Of a stretch of 64,000 nt of DNA, positions 33,547-46,447 are shown in pieces. This stretch comes from Apodemus sylvaticus (taxonomy: Eukaryota; Chordata; Mammalia; Rodentia; Muridae): NCBI RefSeq assembly GCF_947179515.1, contig NC_067477.1:117377562-117441561 (forward strand), in the 5' to 3' direction. The stretch's first letter is position 1, and the number at the start of each line of letters is the position of its first letter. A program made the position numbers and the translations under genes. The notes under the pieces were generated by a model. That model was given only the letters and a program-made list of their open reading frames with translations, had not been told where the DNA came from and searched no databases.

Positions 33547-36270
33547 AAGGATTATGATTACATGTATGTTCACCAAGTGTTTAGACTATCAATATCCATT
33601 CTTCACATACTTCATAGACTTGTTACATTAGCAATAACATGGATATTTTATAGGTCTCTCCCACTCTTAAATAAACACAGAAAAGAGCTTTAACTCCTTA
33701 ATTAATTTACTTTTGCATGCATTTTAGAACCTAAAGTATTTTGACTACAATAATTTCAAGAACATGCAAATTAATCCATGGTTAGGAACATGTTACAATC
33801 CCTAATTATTTTATAGAAAATATAATCCTTAAGAGTTAGCTGAGACAAATGTATCAGAAGTACATCTTGACTTATATAATAAAATCAATTATGTAAGAGG
33901 GAAATATGGGCACAGATGTCAATGGTTACGTATGCATGCATATAGAAGTTTTTACTGGGAAAACATCAAGTCAACAATCATAGCCTGCTTACTGAGAATA
34001 CCAATGTGCTCCTGTGTAAACTTGAAGATCTGCAGTCCAAGCACTGCTATATTCCTGTTATCTAACAGTGAAATTCTTCAGAGTTGACTAAGTTCTCTTA
34101 ACCCCATGTTGCATACGAATTTGCACAGCCCCATTATTGTGGACACATCTACATTTTCCTTGTAACTAATGCTCAAAAATTTGCATGTAAGCTTCTCTAT
34201 GCACAAAACAAGTACCCACCTTAATTTTCTTTCAGAACCTAGTAACATAAATACATCTGTCTTACCCAATAAAATGGAATGTCTCTTTATGCCCCAAGGA
34301 AAGCTATATTTATTTTCCAGTGTCAAAGGACAGGAAGATCAGAGCTAAATGAAACAATTCCTTCCAGAAATGAAGAGCACGGTTATTACCTCTTTCTCCT
34401 CTGATGTCTTTTTTTTTTTTTTATTCTCAATGGCATTGTCACACATGTTTTTTATTATAACTAACCTGAAATTATTTCAGGATATAGACTACTAATATAA
34501 AATAAATTACAATCTAATGTCACCATTAGCGATGTTATTCATCTTCCTAGTCATACAAATGAGTCTTTATTAAAGCATGGAATCAGGAAACTATTTAAAA
34601 ATTGCATTCAAAGTATTCTTAAGATAAAAATATAGTCTTTTAATAAGCAAATCATCAGGACAAAGGCTTCTTTTAACAAAAATAAGTCAAAAAGGTAAAA
34701 TTTTTCTGTATCAATTGAGTACTCATGAGTACACAGAGGAAACTGAAAAGACAACATAGAATTTTCTCTAGATCCTTTACTTGTATGGAAAAAAAGACAG
34801 AGACATTGTAACAAGGAACAAACAAACCATGTTGCTTCTTTCTTCCTAAAGCAGCATGAGAAAATATGGTTTTCTCAAGTACAGAAAAATACTGATAAAC
34901 AAGAACAGTAGTTTGAACGGTCTTACAATAACGCAGGTCACATTTACCAACTCTGATAAAACCAACAAGACTATGAAGAAGCAGAACGAGGCCGAGCTTA
35001 AGCTGTATCTAACCGAACAAAGCAACAACTTTCAACACCCAACAAACTAGTCAGGAAGCCTGCTAAGGGCTTCCAGGGAAGCACACTCTGGCAGATCCCA
35101 GGACTGGGATGTTAGCAGGGCATGTCAAAATGAGTGTTTAACTCATGATCTACCCAATGGCCTCGGGACAGAGAAGAAATTATATGCTTACAGGAGACTT
35201 ACCTACATAAATATTATGTGTAAATGTTTGATACACATAAATACTCAGTTCTTAAATCCTGATGCAATCTATTACTTAAAACGTATTCACAAATCAGTAT
35301 GCAAAGAGAATAAAGTATATGTCACATTAAGATCTTTTCTACTCGGAATTTCAAAATAGTTAAGAAGTCCTGGAGAGAGCACCAGAAATGCTGTCTCGAT
35401 TTGGTGCTGGTTCCGCTTTCAAATTGAGTAACTTCACTAAGTTCCACAGAACTGCACCCTTGTAATACATGTGCTTTATCTGTGCACCTGTGCAATATTT
35501 ATAGAAACTACAATTTAAGTTAGAGACTTTATAAACAGCCAATCAGATGCATGGTGTTCATGAGAAGAAAATTCAGATGGTCAGTGTCTGCTTTGCCAGC
35601 TATATTCTGAAACTGCCAGTGCCCTTCCCTTCTCAGCTGAAGAGATATAAAGTGGAACAAGCCCTTCAAGGATGCAGTTATGACGCCCATCATTTTAAAC
35701 ATGTTTGCTGCTAGAACTCGCCTATAGGAAGTTCTTCCTCTCCCCATACTCCCTCTCTGCTTCCATAATCCTCCATCCCTACTTCTTTCTCTTATCTCAC
35801 TCTGTCTTGTTTCATGACATATTTTGCAAGTATGGTTTTACTAGATCCTATGCATGTTTTGACAGGCACTGATGCTTCCTCCTGTTTCTTCTCTGCAGTA
35901 TGTGAATACTGGCAAGCACTACCATCCCTGGCCTGTGTGGTGGGTGTGGGGCGGAGCCCTGGCTATTTGCATCCGGGCAGCACTCTCTGCAGAGAAGTTA
36001 CATCTCTTTGCCCATTTTGACTAGCTAGCTTTGTGTCTCATGAAGAGAGAAACTGAGCATGGGTTTCATCAAGTGAATGGGGGTAGTCAGTTAGACCAGG
36101 ACAGAGATAGAGGCAGGTTAGATGCTTCTGCTGTCCTTTATGGTTCACACCACCCTGGATGACTCCTTGGGTCCCAAAGAAGCTTTTTTGAAGTCATGGA
36201 TTTCTGATGGATTCAGTTGCTTCCAAATTATTTCAAATAATATGAATTACTAACATCAAGATTTTAATGA

Positions 36271-36515
36271 GGGTTGGAGAGATGGCTCAGCAGTTAAGAG
36301 CACCGACTGCTCTTCTGAAGGTCGTGAGTTCAAATCCCAGCAACCACATGATGGCTCACAACCATCCATAATGAGATCTGATGCCCTCTTCTGGGGTGTC
36401 TGAAGACAGCTACAGCAAGCGAGCGAGCAGGGCAGGAGGGAGAAAAAAAACGTGTCTGAAGACAGCTACAGGGTACTTACATATAATAAATAAATAAATA
36501 AATCTTTTAAAAAAA
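36271..36515 (+). mobile_element. B2 SINE with internal duplication
   Basis: Starts gggttggagagatggctcag and ends in aaataaataaataaatcttt plus A-tail, flanked by perfect 13-bp duplications aagattttaatga (36258-36270, 36516-36528). gtgtctgaagacagctacag occurs twice, at 36396-36415 and 36452-36471. A purine-rich gcgagcgagcagggcagg segment lies between, making this B2 about 56 bp longer than usual. Confidence 0.95.
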
Positions 36516-38094
36516 AAGATTTTAATGAAATATCACCAAAATTTTTCTGTGTAAGTGGTAAAAAAAAAAAAAAAACCTACATTTCAACAATTTCCTGTTA
36601 CTACAGAAAGATCTCTCTAAGACCTAAAAGTTAAAACCACATACACCCACAGAATGGAACATGACCAACATGAAACCATCTCAGAAAGGATGATTAGGGT
36701 AGCCACAATGCCTCCTAGCTGGTATTTTCCAGTTACTTATTACAGCCCTCAAAATGTTAAGCACATAGTTCCAGTATGTCCCAGGAACCCCACTCTTCAG
36801 TGGACACCAAGTGAAATGAAAGCGCACATCCAGACAAAATTCAATTGCAATTCCTAGGCAGAGTTAGTAACACTCAGAAAGTGGAAATGACATGAACATT
36901 CATCACTTACTGACCTGGTAAACAATTTATCACAATATATCACATCTATCAGTGATTTATAGAATCACAAAAGGAATAAAGAACTGCTACATGCTACTGT
37001 GGAGACTGGCTCCGAAAACACCCTGCTAAAGTAAAAGATGTCAGTTAAAGACTCATAGGCACTAAAGTTTTGATTTTATGAGATGTCCAGAATAGACAAA
37101 GCTTCAGACACAAAGAGTAAGTAAGTGGTTTCCTAAGGCAGGGGTTTCAGGAAACAAAAAGTCACAAAGAGTTCAAAGATTATTTAGGGAACTGAAAAGA
37201 AAGATTCTACATTTAACAGTGGTGGTGAGTGTACAATTCCAATCTATAAGCCCACAGTTACCTGTAAACTTTAGAAAACTTTGTTGTAACTGTGTGGTAT
37301 GTAATGACATCTGAAAACAAGAAAGTCAACACAAGAAAGTGATGGATTACCAACACAGGAATAATTCTAGTAAGTTCTACTGTAAAGATCATGATTCCTG
37401 ACAGAAGAGAAATCTTGAGACAGAATAAAGAACTTTCACCTCAGAAACTAAGAATAAAGATATCTGTAAGTCTGTTTCATACATAGATTGAGGGGAGCTA
37501 AAGCAGAAGAAGACTACAAGGGAAGATGAGAAGCATCAGGGAAAAGGGATAATACAAGCACAATGAGGATGGATATTGTCAGAGTGCATCCTATGCACAT
37601 GCAGAAACACTTCATCACTTTGCACACCTAGTATTCAGTAACCAAACAGTTAAAATATGCAAAGTAATGCCAGAGACCAAAAAGTAGATAATATAACATC
37701 CCTGACAGGAAAAAGGACCAGTGACCCAAACACTACTTTAGCAGCTCTAACCCAGAGTTGCCCTTCCCTGTAGCCAACTCACCTACGCCTGGGCCTCTCC
37801 TCTCCAGGGTAGGGAGGATCACCTGAAAAGCTCTTAAACTTGAGGTCCAGACTCACTGGAACTGTGAGAATCTATTACATAGACTGCCTGGCAGTTTACT
37901 TGTTTGATTTTGACTTATAGTCACCAGCACAAAACTTTGGCAATAGAAAATGCCTTAGAATAGGGCAGACCCTCCTCCTCAATCTGTTTTTTTAACTACT
38001 TGGTTCTATTTAAACCAAGTGCTTTAAAAATAGGTATTTTAGGAAATCATTAGAAGTCAAAAGGCTATCATAAAAACTATTTTATATTTTGCTT

Positions 38095-38280
38095 CGCAAT
38101 TATCCCAACCCTCAAAGATAGGGTAAAGCACTCCCATTTGTAGCTGCACATGACCTCAAAGAACACTTAAATGCCTAGACAGCACAGCCAGCAAACGCGG
38201 TCAAAACTGGAACTCACACCATTTTACTCAAAAGCTGTGTTCTTTCCAGCACAGAGCTTCCTATTTGTGTAACAGAATTC
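38095..38280 (+). mobile_element. MIR SINE, decayed
   Basis: agacagcacagccagcaaac, tcaaaactggaactcacacc and ttctttccagcacagagctt match the 3' half of MIR (cacagctag ... gggactcaaacc ... tctttcca). Confidence 0.6.
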
Positions 38281-38357
38281 CAGACTGTGAGAAGAGGAAT
38301 CCATAATGCAAGAGAAAAGTACAGTCTCTATCTCATCAGTTAAAGGGAACCCAGAGG

Positions 38358-38513
38358 GCAGGGACTGGAAAGACAGTTCAGCGATTAAGTGCATAATACG
38401 CTTAAAGAGTCAAGTACAGGTCCTGGTAGCCAGGTGGAACATTACTTTTAACTCTGGTTTCAGATGATCTGTATCCTCTTCTGGTCTTCAAGGGCATTGC
38501 ACTTACATGTGCA

Positions 38514-38551
<38 letters not shown>

Positions 38552-38570
38552 ACACAGAGAAAATTAAAAA
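38358..38570 (+). mobile_element. B3-type SINE ending in (CA)n
   Basis: gactggaaagacagttcagc, gtacaggtcctggtagccag, atgatctgtatcctcttctg, gcacttacatgtgcatcac, then a CA run at about 38516-38555. Confidence 0.8.
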
Positions 38571-38732
38571 CCTTAAACATGCCTTAAAATTAAAAGAAAT
38601 GAGGCTGTAAAGATGTTGACAACCCATTAAAAACGAAAAAGAAACAGAAAAACTGTAAGACCAGTAAAGCAAAGCCCGGTTTAAATGAAGGTTTATCAGA
38701 TGAATTGTTTACTAAAGATACAGGGACAGATG

Positions 38733-38842
38733 TGAGACAGCACCTGTAACCCCAGCACTTAGGAGACAGAGATAAGAAAAACTGATATATAGTACAGGAT
38801 CAGCCTTGGCTATGAAGACAGACTCTGTATCAAACAAAACAA
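38733..38842 (+). mobile_element. Old B1-like SINE
   Basis: tgtaaccccagcacttagga, gagacagagataag, ggatcagccttggctatga, then an AACAAAAC-rich tail. Confidence 0.65.
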
Positions 38843-39684
38843 AACTCAAAACAAAATACACAAAATAAAATGAACAAAAACAAATGGAACCAATGCACTT
38901 AAGTGAAACTATTAAGTCTAAAATGAAAACCCCAAAAAAAGTTACTAAGTCTGAAACTGTCACAAATATATGCATTATACTTTATTTTACAACAAAAAGT
39001 ATTTGCAAAAAAAGTAAAACATCCATATAGTTAGCAGAAATGACTAATGCAAAGTCTAGCATTTAAATAAACATCTAAGTTTTTAATTTAATTACCTGAA
39101 ATCCTGACAAAGGCAGACTTCAACATATATACTACTGTATTATATACTACTGTAAAGTTAAACTACTGTAAACCCCACAGCGCAATAAGCAACACTATAG
39201 AAACTATTTCTAAAAAGTCCCTCACAAACATGCCCTCGGGCTAACCCAAAGCAGACCATCCCTCACTAAGACTCTCTGAGAGTGTTCCGCATGGCATCCA
39301 GTTGACAATTAAAACTATCCAGCATGATACAGGACAGTTACAGGAGAGACCTCAGGAGGGTGGGCAGCCTTCTCTTCCACAGAGCCACTCAGGGCTCTAG
39401 GCTACATGCACTGCAGCTCTGCATGTCCTGGTTCATGTTCATCCAGCACAAAGCATAAGGCTGTGAAGGAACAGGGCCTATCACTTCTAATCACATCCAA
39501 CTATCTAGAACTCAGTCACAAGGGAAATAAGCTTCATTCTCAGGAAGAGGGAAAGAACAACCTCTAGTAGACAGCTGGTAGCATCTTTAAAAAGAAAATT
39601 CAAAAATGAACTGTAAAGAAAAGTCAAAGGGGGCAGGAAGGGCCTCAGATGGACACAAGCCATGGACTCCACAAGGACAGGGTG

Positions 39685-39780
39685 GCTCTGGACACCAGCT
39701 CCACAACAGTGAAAATGAGGCTGCTTAGGGGCAGCTCTGGACACCGGCTCCACAACTGTGAGAATGAGGCTACTTAGGGG
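39685..39780. repeat. Tandem duplication, 47-bp unit, period 49
   Basis: gctctggacacc-gctccac ... gaggct-cttagggg at 39685-39731 and 39734-39780, with four or so differences. Not part of a repeat family I recognise. Confidence 0.93.
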
Positions 39781-40763
39781 TATGGTTTTCTAGAATGTGC
39801 CAAAGTTCTACCAGTCTACAGCAAAGTGAAAAAAAAAAATACAAGTTCATAACTTGGTAAAAATGCTAGCATATTATTCAATTCTCTATTACTTTAATGT
39901 GCGATGTTAAGACACAGTGAAACAAAATTTGTATGCCTTAATTTTATACTAAAACTATGTTGAAATATATCATTTAAGGCTATGACTAAAACAATGCCCT
40001 TTCCAGACTACAAAACAATTCAGTCTTTATCCCATGAGCAAGAGGAACTTAACTTCATCTTCAGTCTATCTACATACACATCAGTGTGCCAGTGTATGCT
40101 ATTAGACTATTCCTACCCAGTCAGATAGGAAACACAAGCATGAGTTACCTGAGGTGGGCAGGGCACCTTACCAGCCAGTAGAAACTATCTATACTCAAAA
40201 TTTAAGTCCACAAGATGTCAGTCAGACCGTCTGCCTTCCGGGTACAATGTTTATGCCTACAGTCAGCTGCAGTCAAGAGTCTTCTTTTGTGTAGCGGTCA
40301 GTGGTAATATTAAAGACTCACAATAACTAGTCAAAGTACAGAGGCAGAAACACCTGTACACATGGGGCACCTGTAATACCCTTTTCAAGGCTCAGGGAAA
40401 ACTGTCAAAGAAGAAGGATGAATTCAAGAGCCAAAGAAAGGGGAGAGCAGTCTAGAACACTGGCCTCTGGGCGTGGCAAGGCTTTTGTACTCAAAACCTC
40501 ACAGCACCTGTGGTTACCCATATAAGAGCTGCTCCACTGGTCCTGGCAACACCCTCCGGTAGAATGGGGAGGGACTAGTGTGGCTCTCTACCCCCACAAG
40601 ACTCAGGCAGGTGATATGGGAGGAAGAGACATTTTCTTCACTGGGGTAGCCACTGGTAAGGTGCCCACATTGCTGTAAACAAACTCCCACCCACAATCCT
40701 CTAGGTTTCCACAATGAGACCCACTGAGTCACATGAAAGAAGGCTAGTTGAAAGGAGATTGAT

Positions 40764-40777
40764 GGGGGGGGGGGGGG
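40764..40777. repeat. Poly(G) run of 14
   Basis: gat followed by 14 G; reads as C14 in the Lclat1 pre-mRNA. Confidence 0.95.
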
Positions 40778-41001
40778 ACAGGAAAGAACAAAGAGGTGAA
40801 CATTATCTAAACACATTACATATGTTCATAAAATGCCATAATTAAATTCATTATCATGAACAATCAATATGTTAATAAAACATTAAAATAAAAATTAGAA
40901 AGCATGGGCTCAACAACTGAAACATTTTTTATTGTATAACCATATAATGTGCAAGAAAAATACATTAAACCGCAAAGAGGAGTTGAAGAGCAGAGTAAGT
41001 A

Positions 41002-41120
41002 ACTGTGCAGGCTCATATCTGCAATCTCAACTCTGGAAGGCTCAGGCAGAGGAACAGTGTGAGTTCAAGCCAACCTGAACTACAAACAAGATGAATGCCT
41101 GTCATAAACGGGGAGAAAAA
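41002..41120 (+). mobile_element. Diverged B1/B4 SINE
   Basis: gcaggctcatatctgcaatc, tggaaggctcaggcagagg, gtgagttcaagccaacctg, then an A-rich GAAA tail. Confidence 0.6.
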
Positions 41121-42545
41121 GGGAAAGAAAGGAGAAAAATGAGGAAAAAACAGTTAATTAGCAAGCTAAACTACACTGTTACAACAGCATGAACATAAAA
41201 CTCCTTTTTAATAAAAATACTACGCTAAAAAAGTGGCATAATATATATACTGTGTTTCTAATCATCTATTACAGATTAGAAGGTACTATTTAGTTACCAT
41301 TACAAACGGCGATAAAAGTGGAGACTGTTGGCTCCCAGAATTTGGACAGGAAGACAGGAAGATTGACTGCCTCAAGTCTAAAGCCAGACTTGCCTACAGT
41401 GATGAGACCCTCAGGGGGTGAGGGAAGAAGGGAGAAAAGTCGTAAAGAAGTGAAATGATCTTTTTGCTAAGAAAATGAAAGTGTTATTCAACAATAAATG
41501 TAAGAAATTTAGAGTATTCATTGAACACTAAAGAATATGAACATTTATGAGCATTAACGACTAATGGAAATATGAGCTGATTAAAAATAAAAGGCTAATT
41601 GGTACCCTCTCATAAAATCATGGCTCTTTAAAAAGTCACTTCTTCCATCTTTCCCCCACATCCTACTAATGTCGAGCCCTGGGAAGAGGCACCGCACAGC
41701 ACACCTTAAAAGTACAAAACAACCCACAGCCTGGAAATCAACAGTACTGATTCCACTTACTGCAAGCTTAGTGAATGGCTTCAACAAGCTGCTAACATTC
41801 CTGTAACTGTTAGTCATGCATCTCTCCAGCCAGTTTAAAATCAGTAGGCTATGAAGCCAGCTGTGCATGGAAAACATCTGCTGGTGATTTCTGTGGCTAT
41901 TGGCTTCTGAAGGTAGTACAAATCTCTTATCATATCTTATCTTGCCATTGCAAACAGTTCCAGTCCTTGCAGGCGAAAGATCTTACTATGTTGAATGGAC
42001 CACCACTATCGGTCTGTTAATGTTTAGATAATTAATCAGGTTCTGAAAAGACTTTGCTTAAGTCACAGTTGTACACATATCATTATAGTAAAATATCTAA
42101 AAAGTTATTTCCACAAACAGAATTTCAGATCACTTAATTTACCCTGTACATTTGAGACACTCAAATTGTATTTGATAAACAGTTCAAGTTTTAAAGTGAA
42201 ATTACTTTTTAAAATGTCTGGCAAATAAATTACTGCTCTTTCTAACAGAAGCATACACAGCTACAGTGTACACACCTGGTATGCTCTCACACATGTGCAT
42301 GGGATATACTCTGATCATACCAATTTTAGTCCTATTAAAATTTTGCAGCTTAGATTTACAAGATATATATCTAAGCTTTAGTTCTAGACTAGGAACTAGA
42401 CATACCTTAGAGATTTTATTCTCAACAACAGCCAAATTCTTCCCATGCTATTATCTTAACATTACAGTGAATCAGTTAGTCCCAAAGCCAACTATTATAC
42501 AATAGTGAGAAGATGCTAAAAATGTGAAGTGAGTATCTCCAAAGT

Positions 42546-42680
42546 AGGACCACAGAACACACTGAGTAAACAGACTTGAACCTTCCCCCCTAGGACCACA
42601 AAATACAGTGAGTAGACAGACTTGAGCCCCACCTCCTAAGATTACAAAACACAGAGTAGACAGACTTGAACCCCAACCCC
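42546..42680. repeat. Minisatellite, three 43-46-bp units
   Basis: Units at 42546-42591, 42592-42637 and 42638-42680 share aggaccaca-aa-aca, agta-acagacttga and a C-rich end. Diverged 10-20% between units. Confidence 0.92.
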
Positions 42681-43289
42681 AGAGGGTACAAATTGGAACT
42701 CTTTCTAAATGAGGCATGTGCCCTCAAATGAGAAGAGTTTGGAAAGGCTGCTGTCATATGCCAACAATGCTGTATATATTTAAAATATTTCTAGAACCCC
42801 TCTTTTGGGAAATCCCTGTAGGATCTTTAGCACAGGCAATTGATTGATAAATGCTAACAAATCTCTCAACTTGGAGAGTAGATTTGATTTTTGAAGCATT
42901 TAAAAATTCACATGAGGCATACAATGAGAGAGGTGACAACTCACCAAGCAATGTGATTTATGCTTGGACAAAAAATGAGATGTAAACACAAGGCGATGAG
43001 CCTAGGAAAGGTGAAGAACTGCCCTAAAGCATATTTCTCATTTGGGTATCAGATGACTATCCTACAAGTCATCAGCAAACACAAACCTCGCTCTTATCTT
43101 ACACCCATACACAGAGATCCGAAGGAAAAACATTGCCCTTAATTTACTGTAATATTTAATGGAAATTTGAGTATTTAAGTTTAGCTCTCTTAATCCTAGT
43201 TCAATATCCAAAAGTCTTTCTTATATGCTTTTTGCCTATAGAAAGAAGTAGAAAGAAGAAAAAAGCCTCATTGTGTTCCTGGTTTAAAA

Positions 43290-43680
43290 TATAAACAATC
43301 TGCTTCACCATATGCTACTACCATGACACTATCTCCAAAGGCCCAAACAAGTGGGCGTGCCTACTCCTGACCCTGAAGCTTCAAAACTGTGAACCAAAAT
43401 AAGCTTCTATTTACATGGCCCATCTCCATCTTCACTGTAGTGAAGGAAATCTTCCTTTTTGATATACAGAGACACAGAGCATGCTGAGCACAGCATCCAT
43501 GGTTCTTAGTCCTGACTGGGAACAAAGGAACCAGCTACTCCAAGCTCCCGCTGCCTTGACTTCCCTACCACAGTAGGCTGCATGGATTCTGGAACTGTGA
43601 ACCAAAATAAAGCCTTCCTTGAGTTGCTTCTGTTAGATATATTACCACAGCACATGGAAAGTCAAACATGCTTCCTTACC
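43290..43680 (+). mobile_element. Decayed MaLR-like repeat(s)
   Basis: Two similar 3' ends occur: aaactgtgaaccaaaataag (about 43384) and ggaactgtgaaccaaaataa (about 43590), the latter followed by agttgcttctgttagatat. Both resemble the polyadenylation end of ORR/MT-type LTRs (gtgagccaaaataaaccc). The pair may be two old copies. Edges uncertain. Confidence 0.45.
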
Positions 43681-43790
43681 TCATTTACTCCTCACAACCC
43701 AGTCTGACAGACATATGACATTTTTAAAACAAACTGGTGCTCAGTCAGTTCCTATATCTTAACAAAGTCACAAAGTGTGACAGGTTGTAT
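43681..43790 (+). mobile_element. Possible MIR fragment
   Basis: tttactcctcacaacccagt, ctggtgctcagtcag, cttaacaaagtcacaaagtg partly follow the MIR core and 3' part. Confidence 0.4.
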
Positions 43791-45099
43791 TTTGGATAGC
43801 TATAAGATATTTCCTATGTTCTTTTTCTTAACAAATGTTTCACCAGATAGTTAAGATTGCTAGAAAAACTGTAATGCTAAGAACAGAATCCTCATATACC
43901 ATGTATCCACATTCCCCTAATTCAGCATCTTAACATTAGACTCATATATGTGACTATTATTATGAACCATTATTAATACATCTGTATTAATCAGAATGAG
44001 AACATTCTGACTACATTGTTTTACATTGCCTCAATTTTTATCCAATGTTGTACTTCTGTGCCAGAGACCATCAGGACACCAGAGTCCATTTAGTTATGCT
44101 TCCTAAGTTGGCTGTTCTTGGCCATGACAACTTCTCAAACTGTTCTTGTTGCTAATGACTTGCAAAGCCAAAATGCTGAGATTTTAACCTAGATAGGGTA
44201 CCTTTTAGCTACAGTCCTAAATTAATGGCTGTCTTTACACTGTAGTTTTTAAAAAGCCTCCATGTTGGTCAGTGCAGTGAGCCTGACATGGCAGACATAC
44301 CGTCCTGTGGACACTGTGCCTAAGACAGTATCCTCGTCCAGGGATGGTCTTACTCTGCAGTATCTTCTGTATGTGAATGAGCTGCAATGGTGTATTAGAC
44401 CATATGATTCTAACCATGAGTATAAACAGTCCCTGATGACAGGGCTAAGCAAATGACAGTAACTTATCTTTAAATTGCTATATGCCCTTCCTGAAATGTT
44501 ATGGAGTATTTTTTAATTCAAATCCTACTTACTTTCTTTTATTGAGTGGTAGGAGCGCTTGTTAAGCATTAATAGATTCATTACACGCATTATTTAGGGT
44601 TAACTTGTGGCCATTGCTAAGTATAACAGGCTTAGGGAAAAATCTAACCTACAGATTAGAATTCTATTTATAAAGAAAAAATCAAAACCACAAAAATAGT
44701 GCTGAGTTTAGTAACTGCCAAATGCAATCCCTATTTAGATGTTGGTATTACTGCAACACTATAATTACCAAAAAAAAAAAAAAGTGAATTTCTAAGTGTT
44801 TCAAGATGAAATGATCTTTGAAGAATTTTTAAGGCTTCTAATTATTTTCCTAAAAGGTAAATCATCCTTTAATTTATTAAAATACTAATTCCAGAAGTTA
44901 ACACAGATTGACTAAATTAAGATTTTTTATTCTTAAATAGAAGATGCCTCTAAACTTCAGAATCTCAACTCCTAACCACAGAAAGACTGCAGGGGTCAGA
45001 GGGCAATGCTTACTTCCTCCAGCCCTATATGGATATTATCTGGATAATGCAAACCTTACACACCGGGATGCTAAGACTCTTAACATAAATTGGGGTATC

Positions 45100-45620
45100 A
45101 AGGTATCCATCCAGACTGCCCATAGTCTGCTTCCTTACTCCCGCTTCCTCTCCCGTCGTTGGCCACAGTCAGCCTTCACGTCAAAGCTATCTTGACCTGG
45201 CCAGGGAACTTCATAACGCTGCGTCCAATAGGCACTTCCCTCTTCGAGTCATACTATACACGTTTAAACCCTCTTCAAGATGCCAGCCTTGCTCAGCTTC
45301 TGTGACACCAACCTCAAGGTCCTACCAGCTAGGAAGGCTCTTCCTCTACCATAAGGCCTCCAAACTCTGAGGTATTCTATTCCTGAGACACTGCTTGTTT
45401 TCTCTATCCCTCATTCTGGTCTTTCTCCATGGTAACTTCATGGTGATCTTTCACTAAAGAAACCCAACACAGTCTTCTCCTCTCAGTGCCACACTTGCTT
45501 ACTGGACACAGACAGCAAGCAATGAGTGTCTAATAGTTCTGTCCTACCCACCATATCTAAAATAAATGCCCTGTCACCCTTCTCTTACATGTCCCACTGC
45601 TCACAGTCTTTATCTCAATA
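45100..45620 (+). mobile_element. Possible L2 LINE 3' fragment
   Basis: ggaaggctcttcctctacc and caccatatctaaaataaatg with ccctgtcaccc resemble the L2 3' region. Old and patchy; left edge uncertain. Confidence 0.4.
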
Positions 45621-46433
45621 AACAGAATAGCACCTACCTAGATGATCACAAGTCAAGTTTATTCTTCCCTTTCCCTTTTTCTCTAAATTCACTAAAGTCA
45701 GCATGGCCCTGGTAGTTTTATCTGCAATCCAGTCTATCATTTCATTATCGCCGCCACCATGTCAAAACACTCATCTCTTGCTCATGTCACTGCCATCATC
45801 CCTTCTTTCACCCTTAGACAAATGGCCATGCCCAGTCCTTTCATTGGACTGTAGACAACTGCAAGTCTGACTGCACCATTTACCAGTTCTAAGGGTTTCA
45901 TTGGCTTTCCCTTTAGTTCTTACGATTGTGAGAGTGTCAATCAATTTAAATGCAATGTGTACAAATTCAACAGGACTTTATGTAGTCTTGGGAATTACAA
46001 TCCAGGAGATTCAGACTCAGAAAGCTCCAAATAGACTAAACAAGGGTGGAAAGAAAGTAAAAGCTTTTGTATAGAGTTGAGAAGGCAGGGGGGGCTACAT
46101 GGCCAGCAGAGGATAAAGACCAGGAAGTGTTCACAAAACAATGATCCTTTATTATCATTTGTATGCCTGTGTACAAGTAACTCTTTGGTTAGTCCCACTT
46201 TCAGATGTTGCAATCTAAGAATCAAAATGACCAGAGTTCCCAGCTTAGGAGCCAGCTGCAGACCTTCATTAGTCCTACTTCCCAGTGGCATCTGACCTCC
46301 ATATTGAGAAGATTCAATGCTGCTCTCATGGTGACTTCCCTTCTAGTTCATAGGGGCTGGCAACACTGTTCACTGTCCCTTATGTCCCTAGCCATACCCA
46401 GCACGCATGCAAAGCTTAGTTTCTACTTGCTAA

Positions 46434-46447
46434 AAGGCTTAGTTTTA
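46434..46447. repeat. Target-site duplication of twin-primed L1, left copy
   Basis: aaggcttagtttta, identical to 49376-49389. Confidence 0.88.

Noticed and set aside
33069..33548. Frames of 118-141 codons rich in Glu/Lys or Phe/Leu
   Set aside because: Produced by the GAA/TTC repeat and the adjoining B1; not genes.
37730..37910. Possible MER5-like DNA transposon (gatcacctgaaaagctctta)
   Set aside because: The similarity is limited to one short stretch; not enough to support a feature.
44944..45195. 83-codon frame on +
   Set aside because: No family similarity recognised and it overlaps a possible L2 remnant.
45751..45762. gccgccaccatg, a perfect Kozak sequence
   Set aside because: The frame that follows is short and there is no exon or promoter context.
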